This document shows, piece after piece, positions 29,097-42,269 of a stretch of DNA of 64,000 bases. A model generated the notes under the pieces. The model saw only the letters and a program-made list of their open reading frames with translations. It had not been told where the DNA came from and searched no databases. The DNA is taken from the NCBI RefSeq assembly GCF_050948175.1, contig NW_027490252.1, positions 620,001-684,000 of the forward strand. The letters are read 5' to 3'. Position numbers and translations under genes: made by a program. The stretch comes from Xylocopa sonorina. Taxonomy: Eukaryota; Arthropoda; Insecta; Hymenoptera; Apidae. Numbering within the stretch: position 1 is the first letter of the stretch; the number at the start of each line of letters is the position of its first letter.

Positions 29097-32000
29097 GAGT
29101 ACGAGGTATACATAACACTCCATAATGAATATTATATCTTATCATGAAACATAGAAGTGAGATGCGATTTGGCATTTTAACAATCATTAGAAATCTATTG
29201 TTTCGACACGTAGTCATCTGGAAACGCTATTTCCTAGCAAGGAAGTGTCGCATTTACATCCCTTTGAAGTGAATACGAGATATACATGACACTTCGCAAT
29301 GAATATTATATCTTATCATGAAACATAGGAATGAAGTGCTATATCGCGTTTTGAGAAGCATTAGAACTCTATTGCTACGATACGTAGACATCTGCAAACG
29401 CTATTTCCTAGCATGGAAGTGTCTTATTTACGTTCATTTGAAGTGAGTACGAGGTATACATGACACTTCGCAATGAATATTATATCTTATCATGAAACAT
29501 AGAAGTGAGATGCGATATCGCGCTCTAAGAAGCATTAGAACTCTACTGCTACGATACGTAGACATCTGCACACGCTATTTCCTAGCATGGAAGTGTCTTA
29601 TTTACGTTCTTTTGAAGTGAATACGAGGTATACATGACACTTCGCAATGAATATTGTATCTTATCATGAAACATAGGAATGAGGTGCTATATCGCGTTTT
29701 GAGAAGCATTAGAGCTCTATTGCTACGATACGTAGACATCTGCAAACTCTATTTCCTACCATAGAAGTGTCGCATTTACATTCATTTGAAGTGAATACGA
29801 GGTATACATGACGCTTCGCAATGAATATTATACCTTATCATGAAACATAGAAGAGAGATGCGATATCGCGTTTTAGGAAGCATTGGAACTCTATTGCTGC
29901 GATACGTAGACATCTGCAAACGCCATTTCCTAGCATGGAAGTGTCGCATTTACATTCTTCTAATGTGAATACGAGATATACATGACACTTCGCAATGAAT
30001 ATTATATCTTATCATGAAACATAGCAGTGAGATGCGATATCGCGTTTTAAGAAGCATTAGAACTCTATTGCTACGATACGCAGTCATCTGCAAACGCTAT
30101 TTCCTAGCATGGAAGTGTCGCATTTACATTCATTTGAAGTGAATACGAGGTATACATGACACTTCGAAATGAATATTATACCTTATCATGAAACATAGAA
30201 GAGTGATGCGATATCGCGTTTTAGGAAGCATTGGATCTCTATTGCTGCGATACGTAGACATCTGCAAACGCTATTTCCTAGCAAGGAAGTGTCGCATTTA
30301 CATTCTTTTGAAGTGAATACGAGGTATACATGGCACTTCGCAATGGATATTACACCTTATCATGAAACATAGAAGAGAGGTGCGATATCGCGTTTTAGGA
30401 AGTATTAAAACTCTATTGCTGCGATACGTAGACATCTGCAAACGCTATTTCCTAGCATGGAAGTGTCGCATTTACAGTCATTTGAAGTGAATACGAGGTA
30501 TACATGACGCTTCGCAATGAATATTATACCTTATCATGAAACATAGAAGGGAGATGCGATATCGCGTTTTAGGAAGCATTGGAACTCTATTGCTGCGATA
30601 CGTAGACATCTGCAAACGCTATTTCCTAGCATGGAAGTGTCGCATTTACATTCTTTTGATGTGAATACGAGATATACATGACACTTCGCAATGAAAATTA
30701 TATCTTATCATGAAACATAGCAGTGAGATGCGATATCGCGTTTTAAGAAGCATTAGAACTCTATTGCTACGATACGCAGACATCTGCAAACGCTATTTCC
30801 TAGCATGGAAGTGTCGCATTTACATTCTTTTGATGTGAATACGAGATATACATGACACTTCGCAATGAATATTATATCTTATCATGAAACATAGGAATGA
30901 AGTGCTATATCGCGTTTTGAGAAGCATTAGAACTCTATTGCTACGATACGTAGACATCTGCAAACGCTATTTCCTAGCATGGAAGTGTCTTATTTACGTT
31001 CATTTGAAGTGAATACGAGGTATACATGACACTTCGCAATGAATATTATATCTTATCATGAAACATAGAAGTGAGATGCGATATCGCGCTCTAAGAAGCA
31101 TTAGAACTCTATTGCTACGATACGTAGACATCTGCACACGCTATTTCCTAGCATGGAAGTGTCGCATTTACATTCTTTTGATGTGAATACGAGATATACA
31201 TGACACTTCGCAATGAATATTGTATCTTATCATGAAACATAGGAATGAAGTGCTATATCGCGTTTTGAGAAGCATTAGAACTCTATTGCTACGATACGTA
31301 GACATCTGCAAACGCTATTTCCTAGCATGGAAGTGTCATATTTACGTTCTTTTGAAGTGAATACGAGGTATACATGACACTTCGCAATGAATATTGTATC
31401 TTATCATGAAACATAGGAATGAGGTGCTATATCGCGTTTTGAGAAGCATTAGAGCTCTATTGCTACGATACGTAGACATCTGCAAGCTCTATTTCCTACC
31501 ATGGAAGTGTCGCATTTACATTCATTTGAAGTGAATACGAGGTATACATGACGCTTCGCAATGAATATTATACCTTATCATGAAACATAGAAGAGAGATG
31601 CGATATCGCGTTTTAGGAAGCATTGGAACTCTATTGCTGCGATACGTAGACATCTGCAAACGCCATTTCCTAGCATGGAAGTGTCGCATTTACATTCTTT
31701 TGATGTGAATACGAGATATACATGACACTTCGCAATGAATATTATATCTTATCATGAAACATAGCAGTGAGATGCGATATCGCGTTTTAAGAAGCATTAG
31801 AACTCTATTGCTACGATACGCAGTCATCTGCAAACGCTATTTCCTAGCATGGAAGTGTCGCATTTATATTCATTTGAAGTGAGTACGAGGTATACATAAC
31901 ACTCCATAATGAATATTATATCTTATCATGAAACATAGAAGTGAGATGCGATTTGGCATTTTAACAATCATTAGAAATCTATTGTTTCGACACGTAGTCA

Positions 32001-34664
32001 TCTGGAAACGCTATTTCCTAGCAAGGAAGTGTCGCATTTACATCCTTTTGAAGTGAATACGAGATATACATGACACTTCGCAATGAATATTATATCTTAT
32101 CATGAAACATAGGAATGAAGTGCTATATCGCGTTTTGAGAAGCATTAGAACTCTATTGCTACGATACGTAGACATCTGCAAACGCTATTTCCTAGCATGG
32201 AAGTGTCTTATTTACGTTCATTTGAAGTGAGTACGAGGTATACATGACACTTCGCAATGAATATTATATCTTATCATGAAACATAGAAGTGAGATGCGAT
32301 ATCGCGCTCTAAGAAGCATTAGAACTCTACTGCTACGATACGTAGACATCTGCACACGCTATTTCCTAGCATGGAAGTGTCTTATTTACGTTCTTTTGAA
32401 GTGAATACGAGGTATACATGACACTTCGCAATGAATATTGTATCTTATCATGAAACATAGGAATGAGGTGCTATATCGCGTTTTGAGAAGCATTAGAGCT
32501 CTATTGCTACGATACGTAGACATCTGCAAACTCTATTTCCTACCATAGAAGTGTCGCATTTACATTCATTTGAAGTGAATACGAGGTATACATGACGCTT
32601 CGCAATGAATATTATACCTTATCATGAAACATAGAAGAGAGATGCGATATCGCGTTTTAGGAAGCATTGGAACTCTATTGCTGCGATACGTAGACATCTG
32701 CAAACGCCATTTCCTAGCATGGAAGTGTCGCATTTACATTCTTCTAATGTGAATACGAGATATACATGACACTTCGCAATGAATATTATATCTTATCATG
32801 AAACATAGCAGTGAGATGCGATATCGCGTTTTAAGAAGCATTAGAACTCTATTGCTACGATACGCAGTCATCTGCAAACGCTATTTCCTAGCATGGAAGT
32901 GTCGCATTTACATTCATTTGAAGTGAATACGAGGTATACATGACACTTCGAAATGAATATTATACCTTATCATGAAACATAGAAGAGTGATGCGATATCG
33001 CGTTTTAGGAAGCATTGGATCTCTATTGCTGCGATACGTAGACATCTGCAAACGCTATTTCCTAGCAAGGAAGTGTCGCATTTACATTCTTTTGAAGTGA
33101 ATACGAGGTATACATGGCACTTCGCAATGGATATTACACCTTATCATGAAACATAGAAGAGAGGTGCGATATCGCGTTTTAGGAAGTATTAAAACTCTAT
33201 TGCTGCGATACGTAGACATCTGCAAACGCTATTTCCTAGCATGGAAGTGTCGCATTTACAGTCATTTGAAGTGAATACGAGGTATACATGACGCTTCGCA
33301 ATGAATATTATACCTTATCATGAAACATAGAAGGGAGATGCGATATCGCGTTTTAGGAAGCATTGGAACTCTATTGCTGCGATACGTAGACATCTGCAAA
33401 CGCTATTTCCTAGCATGGAAGTGTCGCATTTACATTCTTTTGATGTGAATACGAGATATACATGACACTTCGCAATGAAAATTATATCTTATCATGAAAC
33501 ATAGCAGTGAGATGCGATATCGCGTTTTAAGAAGCATTAGAACTCTATTGCTACGATACGCAGACATCTGCAAACGCTATTTCCTAGCATGGAAGTGTCG
33601 CATTTACATTCTTTTGATGTGAATACGAGATATACATGACACTTCGCAATGAATATTATATCTTATCATGAAACATAGGAATGAAGTGCTATATCGCGTT
33701 TTGAGAAGCATTAGAACTCTATTGCTACGATACGTAGACATCTGCAAACGCTATTTCCTAGCATGGAAGTGTCTTATTTACGTTCATTTGAAGTGAATAC
33801 GAGGTATACATGACACTTCGCAATGAATATTATATCTTATCATGAAACATAGAAGTGAGATGCGATATCGCGCTCTAAGAAGCATTAGAACTCTATTGCT
33901 ACGATACGTAGACATCTGCACACGCTATTTCCTAGCATGAAAGTGTCGCATTTACATTCTTTTGATGTGAATACGAGATATACATGACACTTCGCAATGA
34001 ATATTGTATCTTATCATGAAACATAGGAATGAAGTGCTATATCGCGTTTTGAGAAGCATTAGAACTCTATTGCTACGATACGTAGACATCTGCAAACGCT
34101 ATTTCCTAGCATGGAAGTGTCATATTTACGTTCTTTTGAAGTGAATACGAGGTATACATGACACTTCGCAATGAATATTGTATCTTATCATGAAACATAG
34201 GAATGAGGTGCTATATCGCGTTTTGAGAAGCATTAGAGCTCTATTGCTACGATACGTAGACATCTGCAAGCTCTATTTCCTACCATGGAAGTGTCGCATT
34301 TACATTCATTTGAAGTGAATACGAGGTATACATGACGCTTCGCAATGAATATTATACCTTATCATGAAACATAGAAGAGAGATGCGATATCGCGTTTTAG
34401 GAAGCATTGGAACTCTATTGCTGCGATACGTAGACATCTGCAAACGCCATTTCCTAGCATGGAAGTGTCGCATTTACATTCTTTTGATGTGAATACGAGA
34501 TATACATGACACTTCGCAATGAATATTATATCTTATCATGAAACATAGCAGTGAGATGCGATATCGCGTTTTAAGAAGCATTAGAACTCTATTGCTACGA
34601 TACGCAGTCATCTGCAAACGCTATTTCCTAGCATGGAAGTGTCGCATTTATATTCATTTGAAGT
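29097..34664 (+). repeat. 2784-bp higher-order repeat (16 monomers), two tandem units
   Basis: Unit 1 is 29097-31880 and unit 2 is 31881-34664. Rare markers recur at exactly 2784 bp: TTTACAGTCATTTG (30471, 33255), CTCTACTGCTACG, TACCATAGAAG, TTCTAATGTG, and CATTTATATTC at both unit ends. I noted only a few differences, such as CATCCCTTTG in unit 1 against CATCCTTTTG in unit 2, and GCATGGAAGTG at about 31152 against GCATGAAAGTG at about 33936. The junction lies in TTTGAAGTGA near 31876, where an ordinary 5' end switches to the GTACGAGG / AACACTCCATAATG subtype. Confidence 0.9.
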
Positions 34665-35332
34665 GAATACGAGGTATACATGACACTTCGAAATGAATAT
34701 TATACCTTATCATGAAACATAGAAGAGTGATGCGATATCGCGTTTTAGGAAGCATTGGATCTCTATTGCTGCGATACGTAGACATCTGCAAACGCTATTT
34801 CCTAGCATGGAAGTGTCGCATTTACATTCATTTGAAGTGAATACGAGGTATACATGACATTTCGTAATGATTATTATACCTTATCATGAAACATAGAAGA
34901 GTGATGCGATATCGCGTTTTAGGAAGCATTGGATCTCTATTGCTGCGATACGTAGACATCTGCAAACGCTATTTCCTAGCAAGGAAGTGTCGCATTTACA
35001 TACTTTTGAAGTGAATACGAGGTATACATGGCACTTCGCAATGGATATTATACCTTATCATGAAACATAGAAGAGAGGTGCGATATCGCGTTTTAGGAAG
35101 TATTAAAACTCTATTGCTGCGATACGTAGACATCTGCAAACGCTATTTCCTAGCATGGAAGTGTCGCATTTACATTCCTTTGAAGTGAATACGAGATATG
35201 CATGACACTTCGCAATGAATATTTTATCTTATCATGAAACATAGGAATGAGGTGCTATATCGCGTTTTGAAAAGCATTAGAACTCTATTGCTAATATGCA
35301 TAGACATCTGCAAACTCTATTTCCTAGCATTA

Positions 35333-35509
35333 CACTTACATTCCACTTACATTCCACTGAAGTGAATACGAGGTATACATAACACTCCACAATGAATATT
35401 ATATCTTATCACGAAACATAGAAATGAAATGCGGCATCTCGTTTTAAGAAGCATTAGAACTCTATTGCTGCGATACGTAGACATCTGCAAAGGCTATTTC
35501 CTAGCATGG
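35333..35509 (+). repeat. 177-bp variant monomer (copy 5)
   Basis: It follows the F-type monomer at 35159-35332. It has AAGAAGCATTAG where copies 1, 4, 6 and 7 have AAGACGCATTAG, a single-base difference useful for tracing copy history. Confidence 0.88.
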
Positions 35510-38293
35510 AAGGGTCGCATTTACATTCTTTTGAAGTGAGTACGAGGTATACATAACACTCCATAATGAATACTATATCTTATCATGAAACATAGAAGTG
35601 AGATGCGATATCGCGTTCTAAGAAGCATTAGAACTCTATTGCTACGATACGTAGACATCTGCAAACGCTATTTCCTAGGATGGAAGGGTCGCATTTACAT
35701 TCATTTGAAGTGAATACGAGGTATACATGACACTCCACAATGAATATTATATTTTATCACGGAACATAGAAATGAAATGAGGCATCTCGTTTTAAGAAGC
35801 ATTAGAACTCTATTGCTACGATACGTAGACATCTGCAAACGCTATTTCCTAGCATGGAAGTGTCGCATTTACATTCTTTTGATGTGAATAAGAGATATAC
35901 ATGACACTTCGCAATGAATATTATATCTTGTCATGAAACATAGGAATGAAGTGCTATATCGCGTTTTGAGAAGCATTAGAACTCTATTGCTACGATACGT
36001 AGACATCTGCAAACGCTATTTCCTAGCATGGAAGTGTCTTATTTACGTTCATTTGAAGTGAATACGAGGTATACATGACACTTCGCAATGACTACTATAT
36101 CTTATCATGAAACATAGAAGTGAGATTCGATATCGCGCTCTAAGAAGCATTAGAACTCTATTGCTACGATACGTAGACATCTGCACACGCTATTTCCTAG
36201 CATGGAAGTGTCTTATTTACGTTCTTTTGAAGTGAATACGAGGTATACATGACACTTCGCAATGAATATTATATCTTATCATGAAACATAGGAATGAGGT
36301 GCTATATCGCGTTTTGAGAAGCATTAGAGCTCTATTGCTACGATACGTAGACATCTGCAAACGCTATTTCCTAGCATGGAAGTGTCGCATTTACGTTCTT
36401 TTGAAGTGAATACGAGGTATACATGACACTTCGCAATGAATATTACATCTTATCATGAAACATAGAAGTGAGATGCGATATCGCGTTCTAAGAAGCACTA
36501 GAACTCTATTGCTACGATACGTAGACATCTGCAAACGCTATTTCCTAGGATGGAAGGGTCGCATTTACATTCTTTTGGAGTGAGTACGAGGTATACATAA
36601 CACTCCATAATGAATATTATATCTTATCATGAAGCATAGAAGTGAGATGCGATTTGGCATTTTAACAATCATTAGAACTCTATTGTTTCGACACGTAGTC
36701 ATCTGGAAACGCTATTTCCTAGCAAGGAAGTGTCGCATTTACATCCTTTTGAAGTGAATACGAGGTATACATGACAATTCGCAATGAATATTATATCTGA
36801 TCATGAAACATAGAAGTGAGATGCGATATCGCGTTCTAAGAAGCACTAGAACTCTATTGCTACGATACGTAGACATCTGCAAACGCTATTTCCTAGGATG
36901 GAAGGGTCGCATTTACATTCTTTTGAAGTGAGTACGAGGTATACATAACACTCCATAATGAATATTATATCTTCTCATGAAACATAGCAGTGAGATGCGA
37001 TATCGCGTTTTAAGAAGCATTAGAGCTCTATTGCTACGACACGTAGACATCTGCAAACGCTATTTCCTATCATGGAAGTGTCGCATTTCAATTCGTTTGA
37101 AGTGAATACGAGATATACATGACACTTCGCAATGAATATTATATCTTATCATGAAACATAGAAGTGAGATGCGATATGGCATTTTAAGAATCGTTAGAAC
37201 TCTATTGTTTCGACACGTAGTCATCTGGAAACGCTATTTCCTAGCAAGGAAGTGTCGCATTTACATCCTTTTGAAGTGAATACGAGGTATACATGACACT
37301 TCGCAATGAATATTATATCTGATCATGAAACATAGAAATGAGATGCGACATCTGGTTTTAAGAAGCATTAGAACTCTGTTGCTACGATACGCAGACATCT
37401 GCAAACGCTATTTAGTAGCATCGAAGTGTCGCATTTACATTCATTTGAAGTGAATACGATGTATACATGACACTTCGAAAGGAATATTATACCTTATCAT
37501 GAAACATAGAAGAGTGATGCGATATCGCGTTTTAGGATGCATTGGATCTCTATTGCTGCGATACGTAGACATCTGCAAACGCTATTTCCTAGCATGGAAG
37601 TGTCGCAGTTACATTCTTTTGAAGTGAATACGAGGTATACATGACACTTCGCAATGAATATTATATCTTATCATGAAACATAGGAATGAGGTGCTATATC
37701 GCGTTTTGAGAAGCATTAGAACTCTATTGCTACGATACGTAGACTTCTGCAAACGCTATTTCCTAGCATGGAAGTGTCGCATTTACATTCATTTGAAGTG
37801 AATACGAGGTATAAATGACACTTCGCAATGAATATTGTACCTTATCGTGAAACATAGAAGAGTGATGCGATATCGCGTTTTAGGAAGCATTGGATCTCTA
37901 TTGCTGCGATACGTAGACATCTGCAAACGCTATTTCCTAGCAAGGAAGTGTCGCATTTACATACTTTTGAAGTGAATACGAGGTATACATGGCACTTCGC
38001 AATGGATATTATACCTTATCATGAAACATAGAAGAGAGGTGCGATATCGCGTTTTAGGAAGTATTAAAACTCTATTGCTGCGATACGTAGACATCTGCAA
38101 ACGCTATTTCCTAGCATGGAAGTGTCGCATTTACATTCCTTTGAAGTGAATACGAGATATGCATGACACTTCGCAATGAATATTTTATCTTATCATGAAA
38201 CATAGGAATGAGGTGCTATATCGCGTTTTGAAAAGCATTAGAACTCTATTGCTAATATGCATAGACATCTGCAAACTCTATTTCCTAGCATTA

Positions 38294-38470
38294 CACTTAC
38301 ATTCCACTTACATTCCACTGAAGTGAATACGAGGTATACATAACACTCCACAATGAATATTATATCTTATCACGAAACATAGAAATGAAATGCGGCATCT
38401 CGTTTTAAGACGCATTAGAACTCTATTGCTGCGATACGTAGACATCTGCAAAGGCTATTTCCTAGCATGG
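38294..38470 (+). repeat. 177-bp variant monomer (copy 6)
   Basis: It lies 2961 bp (17 x 174 + 3) after copy 5 and follows the F-type monomer at 38120-38293. It belongs to the second unit of the 34.9-41.5 kb duplication. Confidence 0.88.
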
Positions 38471-41400
38471 AAGGGTCGCATTTACATTCTTTTGAAGTGA
38501 GTACGAGGTATACATAACACTCCATAATGAATACTATATCTTATCATGAAACATAGAAGTGAGATGCGATATCGCGTTCTAAGAAGCATTAGAACTCTAT
38601 TGCTACGATACGTAGACATCTGCAAACGCTATTTCCTAGGATGGAAGGGTCGCATTTACATTCATTTGAAGTGAATACGAGGTATACATGACACTCCACA
38701 ATGAATATTATATTTTATCACGGAACATAGAAATGAAATGAGGCATCTCGTTTTAAGAAGCATTAGAACTCTATTGCTACGATACGTAGACATCTGCAAA
38801 CGCTATTTCCTAGCATGGAAGTGTCGCATTTACATTCTTTTGATGTGAATAAGAGATATACATGACACTTCGCAATGAATATTATATCTTGTCATGAAAC
38901 ATAGGAATGAAGTGCTATATCGCGTTTTGAGAAGCATTAGGACTCTATTGCTACGATACGTAGACACCTGCAAACGCTATTTCCTAGCATGGAAGTGTCT
39001 TATTTACGTTCATTTGAAGTGAATACGAGGTATACATGACACTTCGCAATGACTACTATATCTTATCATGAAACATAGAAGTGAGATTCGATATCGCGCT
39101 CTAAGAAGCATTAGAACTCTATTGCTACGATACGTAGACATCTGCACACGCTATTTCCTAGCATGGAAGTGTCTTATTTACGTTCTTTTGAAGTGAATAC
39201 GAGGTATACATGACACTTCGCAATGAATATTATATCTTATCATGAAACATAGGAATGAGGTGCTATATCGCGTTTTGAGAAGCATTAGAGCTCTATTGCT
39301 ACGATACGTAGACATCTGCAAACGCTATTTCCTAGCATGGAAGTGTCGCATTTACGTTCTTTTGAAGTGAATACGAGGTATACATGACACTTCGCAATGA
39401 ATATTACATCTTATCATGAAACATAGAAGTGAGATGCGATATCGCGTTCTAAGAAGCACTAGAACTCTATTGCCACGATACGTAGACATCTGCAAACGCT
39501 ATTTCCTAGGATGGAAGGGTCGCATTTACATTCTTTTGGAGTGAGTACGAGGTATACATAACACTCCATAATGAATATTATATCTTATCATGAAGCATAG
39601 AAGTGAGATGCGATTTGGCATTTTAACAATCATTAGAACTCTATTGTTTCGACACGTAGTCATCTGGAAACGCTATTTCCTAGCAAGGAAGTGTCGCATT
39701 TACATCCTTTTGAAGTGAATACGAGGTATACATGACAATTCGCAATGAATATTATATCTGATCATGAAACATAGAAGTGAGATGCGATATCGCGTTCTAA
39801 GAAGCACTAGAACTCTATTGCTACGATACGTAGACATCTGCAAACGCTATTTCCTAGGATGGAAGGGTCGCATTTACATTCTTTTGAAGTGAGTACGAGG
39901 TATACATAACACTCCATAATGAATATTATATCTTCTCATGAAACATAGCAGTGAGATGCGATATCGCGTTTTAAGAAGCATTAGAACTCTATTGCTGCGA
40001 TACGTAGACATCTGCAAACGCTATTTCCTAGCATGGAAGTGTCGCATTTACATTCTTTTGAAGGTGAATACGAGGTATACATGACACTTCGCAATGAGTA
40101 TTATATCTTATCATGAAACATAGGAATGAGGTGCTATATCGCGTTTTGAGAAGCATTAGAACTCTATTGCTACGAAACGTAGACATCTGCAAACGCTATT
40201 TCCTAGCATGGAAGTGTCGCATTTACATTCTTTTGAAGTGAATACGAGGTATACATGACACTTCGCAATGAATATTATATCTTATCATGAAACATAGGAA
40301 TGAGGTGCTATATCGCGTTTTGAGAAGCATTAGAGCTCTATTGCTACGATACGTAGACATCTGCAAACGCTATTTCCTAGCATGGAAGTGTCGCATTTAC
40401 GTTCTTTTGAAGTGAATACGAGGTATACATGACACTTCGCAATGAATATTATATCTTATCATGAAACATAGAAGTGAGATGCGATATCGCGTTCTAAGAA
40501 GCACTAGAACTCTATTGCTACGATACGTAGACATCTGCAAACGCTATTTCCTAGGATGGAAGGGTCGCATTTACATTCTTTTGAAGTGAGTACGAGGTAT
40601 ACATAACACTCCATAATGAATATTATATCTTCTCATGAAACATAGCAGTGAGATGCGATATCGCGTTTTAAGAAGCATTAGAGCTCTATTGCTACGACAC
40701 GTAGACATCTGCAAACGCTATTTCCTATCATGGAAGTGTCGCATTTCAATTCGTTTGAAGTGAATACGAGATATACATGACACTTCGCAATGAATATTAT
40801 ATCTTATCATGAAACATAGAAGTGAGATGCGATATGGCATTTTAAGAATCGTTAGAACTCTATTGTTTCGACACGTAGTCATCTGGAAACGCTATTTCCT
40901 AGCAAGGAAGTGTCGCATTTACATCCTTTTGAAGTGAATACGAGGTATACATGACACTTCGCAATGAATATTATATCTGATCATGAAACATAGAAATGAG
41001 ATGCGACATCTGGTTTTAAGAAGCATTAGAACTCTGTTGCTACGATACGCAGACATCTGCAAACGCTATTTAGTAGCATCGAAGTGTCGCATTTACATTC
41101 ATTTGAAGTGAATACGAAGTATACATGACACTTCGAAAGGAATATTATACCTTATCATGAAACATAGAAGAGTGATGCGATATCGCGTTTTAGGATGCAT
41201 TGGATCTCTATTGCTGCGATACGTAGACATCTGCAAACGCTATTTCCTAGCATGGAAGTGTCGCATTTACATTCTTTTGAAGTGAATACGAGGTATACAT
41301 GACACTTCGCAATGAATATTATATCTTATCATGAAACATAGGAATGAGGTGCTATATCGCGTTTTGAGAAGCATTAGAACTCTATTGCTACGATACGTAG

Positions 41401-42269
41401 ACTTCTGCAAACGCTATTTCCTAGCATAGAAGTGTCGCGTTTACATTCTTTTGAAGTGAATACGAGGTATAAATGACACTTCGCAATGAATATTGTACCT
41501 TATCGTGAAACATAGAAGAGAGATGCGATATCGCGTTTTAGGAAGCATTGGAACTCTATTCCTGCGATACGTAGACATCTGCAAACGCTATTTCCTAGCA
41601 TGGAAGTATCTTATTTACGTTCTTTTGAAGTGAATACGAGGTATACATGACACTTCGCAATGAATATTATATCTTATCATGAAACATAGAAGTGAGATGC
41701 GATATCGCGTTCTAAGAAGCACTAGAACTCTATTGCTACGATACGTAGACATCTGCAAACGCTATTTCCTAGGATGGAAGTGTCGCATTTACATTCTTTT
41801 GAAGTGAGTACGAGGTATACATGACACTCCATAATGAATATTATATCTTCTCATGAAACATGGCAGTGAGATGCGATATCGCGTTTTAAGAACCATTAGA
41901 ACTCTATTGCTACGACACGTAGACATCTGCAAACGCTATTTCCTAGCATGGAAGTGTCGCATTTTCATTCATTTGAAGTGAATACGAGATATACATGACA
42001 CTTCGCAATGAACATTATATCTTATCATGAAACATAGAAGTGAGATGCGATGTGGCATTTTAAGAATCATTAGAACTCTATTGTTTCGACACGTAGTCAT
42101 CTGGAAACGCTATTTCCTAGCAAGGAAGTGTCGCATTTACATCCTTTTGAAGTGAGTACGAGGTATACATGACACTTCGCAATGAATATTATATCTTATC
42201 ATGAAACATAGAAGTGGGATGCGATATCGCGTTCTAAGAAGCACTAGAACTCTATTGCTACGATACGTA

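Larger units (their letters stand above)
34890..41520 (+). repeat. Large tandem duplication: 17-monomer and 21-monomer units
   Basis: Unit 1 is about 34890-37864 and unit 2 about 37865-41520. The early parts align at an offset of 2961 bp (17 x 174 + 3): TAATATGCAT at 35292 and 38253, GACAATTCGC at 36773 and 39734. After the AACACTCCATAATG monomer near 36.95 kb the offset jumps to 3658 bp (GAGCTCTATTGCTACGACAC at 37023 and 40681). Unit 1 therefore lacks four monomers that unit 2 has, and unit 2 has one extra base near 40063. The 21-monomer form also occurs at about 15.6-19.3 kb, so I infer that unit 1 lost four monomers by recombination. Confidence 0.87.
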
